Of a stretch of 44,762 nt of DNA, positions 27,014 through 35,809 are shown piece by piece (position 1 is the stretch's first letter; each line of letters begins with the position of its first letter). The stretch covers positions 1 through 44,762 of the forward strand of contig JACQXM010000039.1 of assembly GCA_016208685.1 (NCBI GenBank), in the 5' to 3' direction. The position numbers and the translations under genes were made by a program. Source of the stretch: Planctomycetota bacterium. Lineage in GTDB: Bacteria > Planctomycetota > Phycisphaerae > UBA1845. The notes under the pieces are model-generated. The model was not told the DNA's origin. It made no database searches and saw only the letters and a list, made by a program, of their open reading frames with translations.

Positions 27014-27430
27014 CGCGCGGCGCGCCGATGGCTCACCGCCCCAGCGGGCAGCGTGTTCCACCGGGCCGCCGAACTGGGACCTTTCGCCTGCCAACGCCGC
27101 AGCCCGCGGCCGCGGGGGGCTTGCTCCGCGATGCTATCCACATGCCCGCGCGCGGTGCTCCGCCGGCTCAGCCCGCGTCAGCGGGCGGCACCTTCCTAGC
27201 CCACGGCGTGAGCCGTGTGGTGGCGACGCCATCGCGGTAGAGCCCCGTCAGGGGCGACACCCGCAGCGCGCATCAACCTCCCGACGCAACCCGCGACGCG
27301 CATCCCCTCCCGCGCCATCCGCAGCGCCGTGCCATATATGTGTCGCCCCTGACGGGGCTCAGCCGCATCCTGCCCGTCGATTCCCACGGCTTACGCCGTG
27401 GGCTAAGGGGGTATCGCTCCTGGCGGGGCT
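27014..27430. repeat. Large non-coding repeat, copy A (about 417 nt)
   Basis: This copy matches 27479-27896 with only scattered substitutions and one 1-nt indel. Inside are nested inverted repeats: TAGCCCACGGCGTGAGCCGT (27198-27217) with its near-perfect complement at 27391-27410, and AGCCCCGTCAGGGGCGACAC (27241-27260) with its exact complement at 27340-27359. Each arm is itself a short hairpin with a tetraloop. The hairpin GCCCGC-GTCA-GCGGGC is at 27171-27186. No reading frame looks coding. Confidence 0.85.
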
Positions 27431-27478
27431 CGAGCGTGCCGCATGCCCGGCACTCGCCGACGGTGAGCGGGCGGCGCA

Positions 27479-27896
27479 CGCGCGCGGCGCGCCGATGGCT
27501 CACCGCCCCAGCGGGCAGCGTGTTCCACCGGGCCGCCGAACTGGGACCTTTCGCTTGCCGACGCCGCAGCCCGCGGCCGCGGGGGGCTTGCTCCGCGATG
27601 CTATCCACATGCCCGCGCGCGGTGCTCCGCCGGCTCAGCCCGCGTCAGCGGGCGGCACCTTCCTAGCCCACGGCGTGAGCCGTGCGGTGGGAACGCCGAT
27701 CGCGGAAAGCCCCGTCAGGGGCGACACCCGCAGCGCGCATCAACCTCCCGTCGCAACCCGCGACGCGCATCCCGTCCCGCGCCATCCGCAGCGCCGTGCC
27801 ATATATGTGTCGCCCCTGACGGGGCTTAGCCTCATCCTGCGCGTCGATTCCCACGGCTTACGCCGTGGGCTAAGGGGGTATCGCCCCTGGCGGGGC
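27479..27896. repeat. Large non-coding repeat, copy B (about 418 nt)
   Basis: Direct repeat of copy A, offset 465-466 nt, with a 48-nt unrelated spacer between copies. The nested arms are at 27664-27683 with 27853-27872 and at 27708-27727 with 27807-27826. The hairpin GCCCGC-GTCA-GCGGGC is at 27638-27653. A further short GCCC-TTGGC-GGGGC-like hairpin follows at about 27910. The 1.6-kb gap from 26660 to 28259 otherwise holds nothing that I recognise. Confidence 0.85.
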
Positions 27897-28259
27897 TTGT
27901 GAGGTATCGCCCTTGGCGGGGCTTGCGCACGGCTGGGAGGCACGCGAATCGCTGCGCATAACGCCCGGGTTTCCGACGTCGTACGCCGGGCATCCGGAAA
28001 CGAGGCCGTGCCACGATCCGCGGGATGCACCCGATACCGGCGCCGTCCTGCCAGGGGCTTTCAGTTTTCGTCGTTGCGATTCGCAGACCCTGGTTTTCAA
28101 CCTGAACCGAGGGGTTGAAAAGGCACTCGGGGACAGAAACCAAGACAATTGGAAGACCCTGGCCGCCCTGCCGCCAGACTGTACTTGCCGCGCCGCGGGG
28201 CCTTATCATGGCGGTGGCTCACCCGGAAACCGGGCGAGGGAACCCCACGGAGAAAACCC

Positions 28260-29501
28260 ATGTTCACCGGCATGAAGCAGAACCTGCAACGCGAATTGGC
28301 CGCCATCCGCGAGGCGGGGTTGTACAAGGAGGAGCGCACCATCCTCACGCCCCAGACGGCGGACATTCGGGTCGTCTACCCCGCGGGCGACGCCCCGCGC
28401 GAGGTCATCAACTTCTGTGCCAACAACTACCTCGGCCTCTCGTCGCACCCCAAGGTGATCGCCGCGGCCCGCAGCGCCCTCGACAGCCATGGGTTCGGCA
28501 TGAGCAGCGTGCGCTTCATCTGCGGCACGCAGGACATCCACAAGCAGCTCGAGCGCCGGATCAGCGAGTTTCTCGGCACGGAAGACACCATCCTCTACGC
28601 CGCCTGTTTCGATGCCAACGGCGGGCTCTTCGAGCCGCTGCTTGGCGAGCAGGACGCCATCATCACCGATCAGCTCAACCATGCCTCGATCATCGACGGC
28701 ATCCGCCTGTGCAAAGCCAGGCGTTCCATCTACGCCCACAACGACATGGCCGACCTGGAAGCCAAACTCCAGGAGGCCCGCGGGGCGCGGTACCGCATGA
28801 TCGCGACCGACGGCGCCTTCAGCATGGACGGCACGGTGGCGCAGATCGACCGCATCTGCGACCTGGCGGACAAGTGCGACGCCCTGGTGATGGTGGACGA
28901 CTGCCACTGTACGGGTTTTATGGGCCGGACGGGGCGCGGCTCTGCGGAGCATTGCGGCGCCATGGGTCGCGTCGATGTCATCACTTCGACGCTGGGCAAA
29001 GCGCTGGGCGGAGCATCCGGCGGGTTCACCACCGGCCGCAAGGAGATCATCGAGCTGCTGCGGCAACGCTCCCGGCCCTACCTCTTCAGCAACACTCTGG
29101 CGCCGGTGATTACCAAGGCCTCTCTCGCCGTCATCGATCTGCTCAGCGAATCCACCGCGCTGCGCGACAAGCTGGAGGCCAACACCCGGCGCTTCCGCGC
29201 CGGCATGACCGGGGCGGGTTTTGACATCAAGCCGGGGGCACACCCCATCGTGCCCATCATGCTGTACAACGCTAGGCTCTCGCAGGATGTGGCGCGCGAC
29301 CTGTATGCCGAGGGCATCTACGTCATCGGCTTCTATTATCCCGTGGTGGGCAAGGGCCTCGCCCGCATCCGCGTACAGCTCTCCGCCGGGCATGAGTTCC
29401 ACCACATCGACCGCGCCGTCGCCGCGTTCGCCCAAGTGGGCCGCAAGTATGACCTACTGGGGAAGAAGCGCGAGGACATCATTGCGAGGTATGGGGAGTA
29501 G
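28260..29501 (+). CDS. kbl: Glycine C-acetyltransferase (2-amino-3-ketobutyrate CoA ligase)
   Basis: This PLP enzyme of the alpha-oxoamine synthase family cleaves 2-amino-3-ketobutyrate with CoA to glycine and acetyl-CoA in threonine breakdown. The 413-residue protein has [14 protein letters not shown] near the start, [14 protein letters not shown], the PLP-binding [10 protein letters not shown] (about 213-222) and the Schiff-base lysine K247 in [10 protein letters not shown]. The [12 protein letters not shown] block is more like Kbl than BioF or HemA. GGAG lies 6 nt before the ATG, which fixes the start over a longer in-frame one at 28149. Threonine dehydrogenase (tdh), its usual partner, is not in the window. 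Confidence 0.93.
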   Translation: MFTGMKQNLQRELAAIREAGLYKEERTILTPQTADIRVVYPAGDAPREVINFCANNYLGLSSHPKVIAAARSALDSHGFGMSSVRFICGTQDIHKQLERRISEFLGTEDTILYAACFDANGGLFEPLLGEQDAIITDQLNHASIIDGIRLCKARRSIYAHNDMADLEAKLQEARGARYRMIATDGAFSMDGTVAQIDRICDLADKCDALVMVDDCHCTGFMGRTGRGSAEHCGAMGRVDVITSTLGKALGGASGGFTTGRKEIIELLRQRSRPYLFSNTLAPVITKASLAVIDLLSESTALRDKLEANTRRFRAGMTGAGFDIKPGAHPIVPIMLYNARLSQDVARDLYAEGIYVIGFYYPVVGKGLARIRVQLSAGHEFHHIDRAVAAFAQVGRKYDLLGKKREDIIARYGE

Positions 29502-29989
29502 GAGGAAACGAAGCGGCGAAGGGGAGAAGGCACGGAGCCACGAAGGCACGCAGACGCGGAGGCGCGAAGGTTGGCGCGAGCTTCGTCCGCAACCCAGGCA
29601 ACCACAAGGCCCCGCAAGAACACGCGCGAGGAAGCTGCGCGGGGCCCGGAGAAACCGAAGGTAAGTCGTATGGAGCGGTGGGTTCGGGCAGCGCAGCAGG
29701 ACGCCGCGTAGCTCAGGCTCGTGGTGGAGCGCCGCACGGCTCGATCGGTCCTGCCCGCCGCACACGGCTGACCGCTCGTTGGTACTCGCGGTACTGGTTG
29801 GCAGGTCCGCATTCCGCCTTCACGATCCCGCATTCGCCGTTCTGCATTCAACATCGCCACCGCTCTGCGTTCAGCACGCCATACGACAAAGCAGCACGCC
29901 GCGGCTCAAGCTCCCGTCCCCAAGTTCCGATAAGGTACGGTTAGCGCCGGTGCGCGGCGCCGGCCGGCACCGGCCCTGCGAGCGCCGCT
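29502..29989. other. Intergenic gap with degenerate short repeats, 488 nt
   Basis: The left part (29505-29600) is purine-rich, with irregular CACGAAGG/CACGGAGC units. The right part (29810-29860) has irregular CATTCCGC/CATTCGCC units. No coding frame or RNA gene is supported. Confidence 0.45.
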
Positions 29990-31009
29990 ATGACCATCGC
30001 CGCTACACGCCTCCCCACGCCCCACCGCCCCGCCGCTACGACGCAGCGCGCCGACGGCGTTCGTTTCGACCTGGTCGGCCCCGCCGCGGAGTGGTTTGCC
30101 CTTGCCACGGAGGGCGAATCCGTGTCCGTCCGGCCGGTGGCCCCCCTGCCACGGCGCTGCACCATCCGCCCGGCCGCGCTGTTTGACCATCACGCCGGCG
30201 TTCCCAACCTGTGCATGGTGATGGGCCGAATGGTGTTCGCCCGGGGCGACGACCGGCCACAGTGCTATACACCATTCACCCACGATCCGCGGCGCCGACT
30301 CCGCGAGGTCTATCTGCCCATCGAGACCATGCCCGACGACGACTGGCCGACGTCCCGTGCGCGCTGGGAGAACTGTCAAACGCTCGCCCACCGCGTGCTC
30401 AGGGTTGCCGGGATCGAATGGAAAGGACTATCGCCCCGCGACCTCGACGAACTCGTCGGATTTGCCCTATGGAACGAGCCGCTCGAAGGGTGCATGCTCC
30501 ATGCCCTGGCGCAGTGGGCCTGTGTCCGCGGTGAGTGCGTCGTCGAGGTCGGTTCGTTCCGGGGTCGATCGGCGGCGACGCTGGCCATGGCGCTCCGCGG
30601 CGCCGGCAGCGACGCCCACCTGATCTCCGTTGATCCACACCTTGCGCAGCCGCATAACCTGGCGCACGTGCGACTGGCGCTGGCGCAGCTCGGCGAGGAA
30701 CGCCGGCTGGTGCAGTTTGCGTGCGGCTCGGATCGCGCCTGGCGGGTCCTCCGGCCGGGCGCCGCGTCCATGGTCTTCATCGACGGCGACCACAACTTGG
30801 AGCAGGTCATCGCCGACTATCGCCACTATCGCGACCTGCTCGCCCCGGGCGGGGTGCTGGCGTTCCATGATTATGGATTCGGCGACCACAACGCCCTTCC
30901 CGACACCGACCCTGGCGTGCGCCGCGCCGTGGACGAACAGGTGCTTTCCGATTCCCACTTCCGGCCGCTGCTGCTGGCACACACGTTGTTTACGTTCGTG
31001 AAGGGGTAG
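29990..31009 (+). CDS. Class I methyltransferase with extra N-terminal domain
   Basis: This is a 339-residue protein. The C-terminal half is a Methyltransf_24-like SAM-binding domain: VVEVGSFRGRSAATLAMAL (motif I, about residue 182), LISVDPHL, MVFIDGDHNLEQV and LAPGGVLAFHDYG. This type is found in glycan, cephalosporin-hydroxylase-like and TylF-like enzymes. The first about 150 residues show no domain that I recognise. They include RFDLVGPAAEWFALA, and a FDHHAGVPNLCMVMGRM segment. There is no signal peptide. The ATG at 29990 lacks a clear Shine-Dalgarno sequence. The gene is flanked by repeat-rich gaps on both sides. Confidence 0.75.
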   Translation: MTIAATRLPTPHRPAATTQRADGVRFDLVGPAAEWFALATEGESVSVRPVAPLPRRCTIRPAALFDHHAGVPNLCMVMGRMVFARGDDRPQCYTPFTHDPRRRLREVYLPIETMPDDDWPTSRARWENCQTLAHRVLRVAGIEWKGLSPRDLDELVGFALWNEPLEGCMLHALAQWACVRGECVVEVGSFRGRSAATLAMALRGAGSDAHLISVDPHLAQPHNLAHVRLALAQLGEERRLVQFACGSDRAWRVLRPGAASMVFIDGDHNLEQVIADYRHYRDLLAPGGVLAFHDYGFGDHNALPDTDPGVRRAVDEQVLSDSHFRPLLLAHTLFTFVKG

Positions 31010-31033
31010 GCGGGCGGCATCGCCGCCGGTAAC

Positions 31034-31267
31034 CGGTGGTGGCGCTGCGTTCGCCACGGGCTACTGTCTGGGACCCTTACAGGGTCCGTGTGGCGACGCT
31101 GTGACCTGCGGGGTCCGTGTGGCGGCGCTGCGCTTGCCACCGGCTGTTGTCTGGAACCCTTACGGGTCCGTGCGGCAGCGCTGTGACGCCTCCGGACCCC
31201 GCACGACACCTTGACCCTACAAGGGTCATTGGGAGTAGCCGGGGGTCGAACGCAGCGAGACCCCCGG
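31034..31267. repeat. Second hairpin-repeat array
   Basis: Two imperfect direct copies of a unit of about 70 nt (about 31041-31110 and 31124-31196) share GGCGCTGCG, GTCTGG.ACCCTTAC and GGGTCCGTG. Perfect hairpins follow: TGACCCT-ACA-AGGGTCA (31212-31228), and a 9-bp stem CCGGGGGTC/GACCCCCGG (31239-31267) with an 11-nt loop. The array lies between two convergent genes and accounts for most of the 339-nt gap from 31010 to 31348. Confidence 0.75.
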
Positions 31268-31348
31268 AAACCGCCCCGCCTCAACCCGACCCTGTAGGGG
31301 TCGACTCCGGCTGCCGGAAGCGCTGCGAAATGCCGCCGATACGCCGCG

Positions 31349-34300
31349 CTATCGCGTTCCCGCCGCCGGCCCCGGCCCGAGGTGAATGCGTACATTGACG
31401 AACTCGAAGTCGTCGATGTCGTCGCCGAGTCTGCCGGCCACGATCACCAGCGTGTTGGCGCCGGGCGTAAGCAGTCCGGCGTCGAAGGCGGCGCGGAACT
31501 CGCCGAAGCTCCCGTCGGACGGTGAAGCGCTCAGCGTATCGGCAAGCAGCGTGTTGTTGATGAAGATCCGGTGCGTGCGTTGCACGCCCTTGGCCAGCAG
31601 GTGCAGGGCGGCGCCCTGCGGCGGCGGAGCGAGCTGGTCGGCGCTGACCTGAAACTCAGCAGCGAACACCCGGCCCTCGGCCGCCCGCTGGAACCGACTG
31701 TTGATCCGCCCCGTGAAGCGATCATCGCCCAGGTGGTGCACGCGCGGCACCGCCTCCACGGCGATGGTCGAGGCATCCACCCGGCGCAGCGCGAAATCCA
31801 CCCGCACCGTCGAGCCGCGGAGCGTGGCGCTGGAGACGTTCGCGGTGGCGGGCACGTAACCGTCCCGGGCCGCGGACAGCGCGAAAAAGTCCGGGAGCTC
31901 CGGCGCCGGGAGACGGTATTCGCCGGTTTCATCGGAGGTTGCGGTCAGCGCTGGCCGGTCGGGCACGTCCAACCGCACCATAGCGCCCGAAAGCACCGCG
32001 CCGGTGTCAGAATCTGTCACTCGCCCGCGCAGCGCGCCGATGGCCGCCGGCGCCTCCTCCCGCGCGTACAGCGGCAGGTAGCGGTAATACACCTCGAGCA
32101 TCAGCGCGCAGATCGCCGTCTGGTACACTCGCCCGCCGGTTGCCGCCCATTCACCGATGGGGTCCCAGCTCCCCGCCGCCGGTCCGTCGGTCCGCTGATG
32201 CTCCAGCAACTGCCGCGTCAGCGCCTGGTTCCAGCGCTCCCAGGCCTCGCCCTGGTGCTGAAACAGCGCCAGGGTGGCGTAATACCACAAGTAGGTGTTG
32301 ACGCTTTCCGGCCAGGCGGGGAGTTCTTCGAGCAGAAACTCGACCGACGATTGCGCCTCGGCGTCGCGCGATCCCTGGCCGGCAAGGAGCTGCCGCACGA
32401 ACAGCGCCTCGGCGGTCATGGCCCGGGTGCAGGGGCGGCCGGGCTGGTAGGCGTACAGCCCCGGACGATCCGCCGCGCGAACCCGTTCCAGCCAGCGCCG
32501 CGCCGCCTGCATGGCTTCCAGCGGGACCTCCTCCCCGGCCTGGGCGGCGCTTTTGAGTGCCATCACCTGCCACCCCAGCACCGAGGTATCTCCCGGCTGG
32601 CCGGGATCGTAGCGCCATCCGCCGCCGCGGGTGTCGCGGGCACGGTCGATAAACCGCACGGCGCGGCGCACGGGATCGCGAAGCGCGGGGTCGCCGGTCA
32701 TGCCCAGAGCTTCCGACAGGGCGATGGCGGCGATCCCCTGGCTGTACATGGTCTCGTCGCCGCGCAGGTCGCCGTCCGGTCTCTGCCTCTCCCGAAGCCA
32801 GCGCAAACCGCGCTGCACCTGCCCGCGGTACGGGCCGTCCTTCGTGTGCGTATGGTCCGCGGCAAGGAAGCAGAGCAGCGAAAGGCCGGTCAGCGCCGCG
32901 TCCACGGTGACTTGCGTTTCGCCGCCGCAGCGGCGGCATTCGGCGTCGAACCCGCCGCCGTCCCAATGTCCGTCAGCGCTTTGGTGTCGCGCCAGCCATT
33001 CCAAGGCGCGGGATACGGCGCCCTCCGTCGCGTCGCTTCCGCCGTGCTCGCGAACGACTTCCTGGCGATGGTCGGCGGCCCGCTGCGGATACGGGTTCGG
33101 CGGCGCCGCGGTTTCCGACGGCAGTGCGATGTCCGGCAGTTCGATGGGCGCCGCCGCGTGTAGCTTCTCGCGGCCCAGCGGCAGCGACACCGGTGCGTCC
33201 GTGGCGGGCAGAAGCGTTTCGGCGGATGGCGCCGCGTTGCCCGGGGCCTTCTCGCTCGGCAAATCGGCCAACGCCGACGCAGCGGTCGGTGCGGACGCGG
33301 TGGCGGAGACGGACGCGACGTCGAGTCCGAGCACGGCGCGGGGCGGCGCGGGAAGCTCCCACACCGGCGCCGTTGGAGCCTCGGCCACGGCACCGGGTTG
33401 TGCCGCACTGTCGCTCGGGAGGGGCAACCCGGGGAGCGCCCGCGGTAACCCACTCGTGCGGTCGGCGGAGGGCTCTCCAGTTGGAACCCAGCCCAGCTCC
33501 GCCGGTTGGACCGGCGCGTCGCCGGCGGCCGCGCTCTGCGCCAGAAGCGACTCCGCGACTCTCCTTGCGGATTCCGCCAGGGGTTCGATCTCATCACGCG
33601 CAGGCGTACTCCTTGGCGCGGACAAAGTGATCTGCGTGGCACGAGGCGGTTCGGGCGCCTGCACTCCAGCCGCGGGCGGTACGCTTGGCGCTTCGTCTAT
33701 TGCCCGGGGCGGCGGCCCGGCGGGGAGCACAAGCCGTGCCAACTTGATGCCGGCGGAGGCGGGGCGCTCGGCGTCTGCCGGGCTCTCGATCCATTCGCGC
33801 ACCGGAGCATCTTCCACCGTCGCGCCCACCGCGCGCAGCTCGTACGTCGCCGGCTCCGGAGCCAGCAGCGCCGGTGCGGACTCCGCGAAGGACGGCAGCG
33901 AGGCCGGTGGAACCGGAGCGCGCACGGCCCCGGCGTCCACCACGATGCGTGCTGCATCTCGCGGGTCCGCTTCCGGCTCCGCAACCTGCCTGGATTCGCT
34001 GGGGACGGGGATCTCGAGCGTCATGCGGCGCGACGCCTCGGACTCGCGCGGCACGTGCGCCGAGGGCGTCTCCGGCGCCGCATCGCGAGCCGCAGCGAGC
34101 AGCACTTCGGCAGTGCTCCTCGTGGGTTGCGGGCGAAGATCGGTTGCGATGGTACTCGCCGCGTACCGCGCTGCGTCGGCGGCATCGGCGATCCGCTCTT
34201 CCCAGCGTGGTTGCGCCGGCGAGGCGGGAACGCGCGGGGCGGAAGGGTCCTCGGTGAAGCCACCGCGGATCTGTGCCACCAGCTGTCCCGCGCCTGTCGG

Positions 34301-35809
34301 CGCCGACAGAGCCACCTTGACCGCCCCTCGACGGATAAGCGTTCCGGCAAGAGCGGCCGTCACCTGCCAGGCATTGAACAGCAACATCAACAACAGGTGC
34401 GCCGCCAGCGACGCCAGCAGACACCGCGTCAGCAGACTGAGCCGCCGCCCGCGAAGATCGCGCGTCAGCGCCGCCATCAGCAGAAGGAGCAGCAGCGCCA
34501 GCAGTGCCCAGAGCAGGTTCCACGCCGCGCCCGACCACAGCGCCGCCCAATCGAAGGACCGCGCCTGCGACTCCACCTCGCGGAACACCTCGCGCGACGC
34601 CGTCTGGTACAGTCGATAGCGGCGTTTCTCCAGCCCGCCGAGGTTCCCGCCGCCGTGGGCTGCGCCCTTCGCGGGCGCGAACGGTGAGTCGGGCGCGGCC
34701 ACGCCCGGCACTGCTGCGACCGATGCCGCGGACTCCGCGTCCGCGCCACGCTGCGGCGGCCGGCCGGCCACCGGCGGCTCTGCGGCGATCGGCGAAGGGC
34801 GGCGGTCGGAGCTGAAGTGCAGGGCGTAGCCGCCCATGGCCGGCGCCGGGTCCAGCTCGTTGGCTGTGGAATTGACGGTAGTCCCGAGGTTCTCCGGCGG
34901 CTGGTACTCGCCGCGCAGCCGGCGAGTGCGGTACAGATCGAACCCGCCCGACCCTCCCGGCCGGTCGGAGGCGAAGTACAAAAAGTCGCCCACCGGGCTG
35001 ACGGCGGGCGCGCCCTCGTTATGGGCGGTGTTGATCGCCGTGATCGCCTCGGCGGGTCGGGCGCCGGCGTCGGTGATGGTCGCGGCGTACAGGTCGTAGG
35101 TGCGGTGGAAGAGGTCTTCGCGGATGGTGCCCGGCCAGGCATCGGGGTCTGGTTGCCGCGCGTCACCGGGCAACGGGCGGTTGGAGGCAAAGTACAGCGT
35201 GCGGCCGTCGGCCGTCAGTGCCGGGCCGTACTCGTTGCAGGGCGAGTTCACCGCCGGACCGAGATGGGTTACCTCTCCATAGCCGCCTGCAGCCTCGCCG
35301 CGGCGCCGCGCCACCCACAGGTCGTATCCGCCCATGCCGCCGGGGCGGTCGCTGTAAAAGTACAGCGCCTTCCCGTCGGATGAAGGTTCCGGCCCCAGGT
35401 CGTCGAACTCAGTGTTGACACCCTCGAGGGGGTGGGGATCGCTCCACCCCCGCGCCGTGCGCAGGCAACAGAAGATATCCGCCGCCCCACCCGCCTTGCC
35501 GCGCACGAAGAAGAGTGTCATGCCGTCGGCACTGAGCCGCGGTTCGTAGACCTCCTCGTCCATTTCCGGAAGGTCCGGCAGCGGCAGGGGCGGCTGCCAG
35601 AGGACTTCCCGCAGCGCCGCCGAGGATTGCGGCTCCCGGATGGTGTCGGCGTCGGTGTAGAAAGCGGCGCGGCGCGGGAGTGTCAGCCATACGGCACCGA
35701 TCGCTGCCGCCGCCAGCAGCGGCACCAGCACCTTCCAGAGACGGCGACGCCTGCCGCGCCCCGGCGGTTCGCGCTGCGTTTCCGAATCCTTCACCATCCC
35801 TGCCGTCAT
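31349..35809 (-). CDS. 1486-aa envelope protein: TolB-like propeller, TonB/TolA-like helix, cyclase-like toroid
   Basis: Domains in order are as follows. A membrane helix (about 24-44) leads into PD40/TolB-like propeller repeats (about 88-400; LSADGMTLFF, SSDGKALYFYSDRPGG, SPVGDFLYFASDRPGG). Next come helix 2 (about 428-447), an Arg-rich cytoplasmic loop (449-462), and helix 3 (463-487) with SLAAH, the SxxxH spacing of TonB and TolA. A Pro/Ala/Glu-rich linker (about 500-925) follows, then a squalene-cyclase/prenyltransferase-like alpha toroid (about 929-1250; HQSADGHWDGG, TRGGGWRYDPGQPG). A carboxypeptidase-regulatory-like beta domain (about 1258-1342; GRVTDSDTGAVLSGAMV) precedes a C-terminal beta domain. 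Positive-inside topology puts the propeller and all C-terminal domains in the periplasm. The start overlaps the exbD stop (ATGA), so translation is coupled. The function is not established; I infer an energised envelope transducer. Confidence 0.85.
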   Translation of the reverse strand: MTAGMVKDSETQREPPGRGRRRRLWKVLVPLLAAAAIGAVWLTLPRRAAFYTDADTIREPQSSAALREVLWQPPLPLPDLPEMDEEVYEPRLSADGMTLFFVRGKAGGAADIFCCLRTARGWSDPHPLEGVNTEFDDLGPEPSSDGKALYFYSDRPGGMGGYDLWVARRRGEAAGGYGEVTHLGPAVNSPCNEYGPALTADGRTLYFASNRPLPGDARQPDPDAWPGTIREDLFHRTYDLYAATITDAGARPAEAITAINTAHNEGAPAVSPVGDFLYFASDRPGGSGGFDLYRTRRLRGEYQPPENLGTTVNSTANELDPAPAMGGYALHFSSDRRPSPIAAEPPVAGRPPQRGADAESAASVAAVPGVAAPDSPFAPAKGAAHGGGNLGGLEKRRYRLYQTASREVFREVESQARSFDWAALWSGAAWNLLWALLALLLLLLMAALTRDLRGRRLSLLTRCLLASLAAHLLLMLLFNAWQVTAALAGTLIRRGAVKVALSAPTGAGQLVAQIRGGFTEDPSAPRVPASPAQPRWEERIADAADAARYAASTIATDLRPQPTRSTAEVLLAAARDAAPETPSAHVPRESEASRRMTLEIPVPSESRQVAEPEADPRDAARIVVDAGAVRAPVPPASLPSFAESAPALLAPEPATYELRAVGATVEDAPVREWIESPADAERPASAGIKLARLVLPAGPPPRAIDEAPSVPPAAGVQAPEPPRATQITLSAPRSTPARDEIEPLAESARRVAESLLAQSAAAGDAPVQPAELGWVPTGEPSADRTSGLPRALPGLPLPSDSAAQPGAVAEAPTAPVWELPAPPRAVLGLDVASVSATASAPTAASALADLPSEKAPGNAAPSAETLLPATDAPVSLPLGREKLHAAAPIELPDIALPSETAAPPNPYPQRAADHRQEVVREHGGSDATEGAVSRALEWLARHQSADGHWDGGGFDAECRRCGGETQVTVDAALTGLSLLCFLAADHTHTKDGPYRGQVQRGLRWLRERQRPDGDLRGDETMYSQGIAAIALSEALGMTGDPALRDPVRRAVRFIDRARDTRGGGWRYDPGQPGDTSVLGWQVMALKSAAQAGEEVPLEAMQAARRWLERVRAADRPGLYAYQPGRPCTRAMTAEALFVRQLLAGQGSRDAEAQSSVEFLLEELPAWPESVNTYLWYYATLALFQHQGEAWERWNQALTRQLLEHQRTDGPAAGSWDPIGEWAATGGRVYQTAICALMLEVYYRYLPLYAREEAPAAIGALRGRVTDSDTGAVLSGAMVRLDVPDRPALTATSDETGEYRLPAPELPDFFALSAARDGYVPATANVSSATLRGSTVRVDFALRRVDASTIAVEAVPRVHHLGDDRFTGRINSRFQRAAEGRVFAAEFQVSADQLAPPPQGAALHLLAKGVQRTHRIFINNTLLADTLSASPSDGSFGEFRAAFDAGLLTPGANTLVIVAGRLGDDIDDFEFVNVRIHLGPGPAAGTR

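Noticed and set aside
26895..27930. Possible CRISPR array
   Set aside because: There are only two long copies plus one partial, of about 418 nt. No short regular repeat-spacer pattern and no cas genes.
29690..29770. tRNA-like GTAGCTCAGG...GGAGC segment
   Set aside because: A D-arm-like stem can be drawn, but there is no matching anticodon stem, no T-loop GGTTCGA at the right place and no acceptor pairing.
32060..33025. Hopanoid or squalene cyclase enzyme
   Set aside because: The toroid repeats are present, but the catalytic DxDD motif is missing and the domain is part of an ExbD-linked membrane protein.
32631..34619. 662-codon plus-strand frame opposite the 1486-aa gene
   Set aside because: Ser/Ala/Gly-rich shadow of the low-complexity linker; no start signal or domain.
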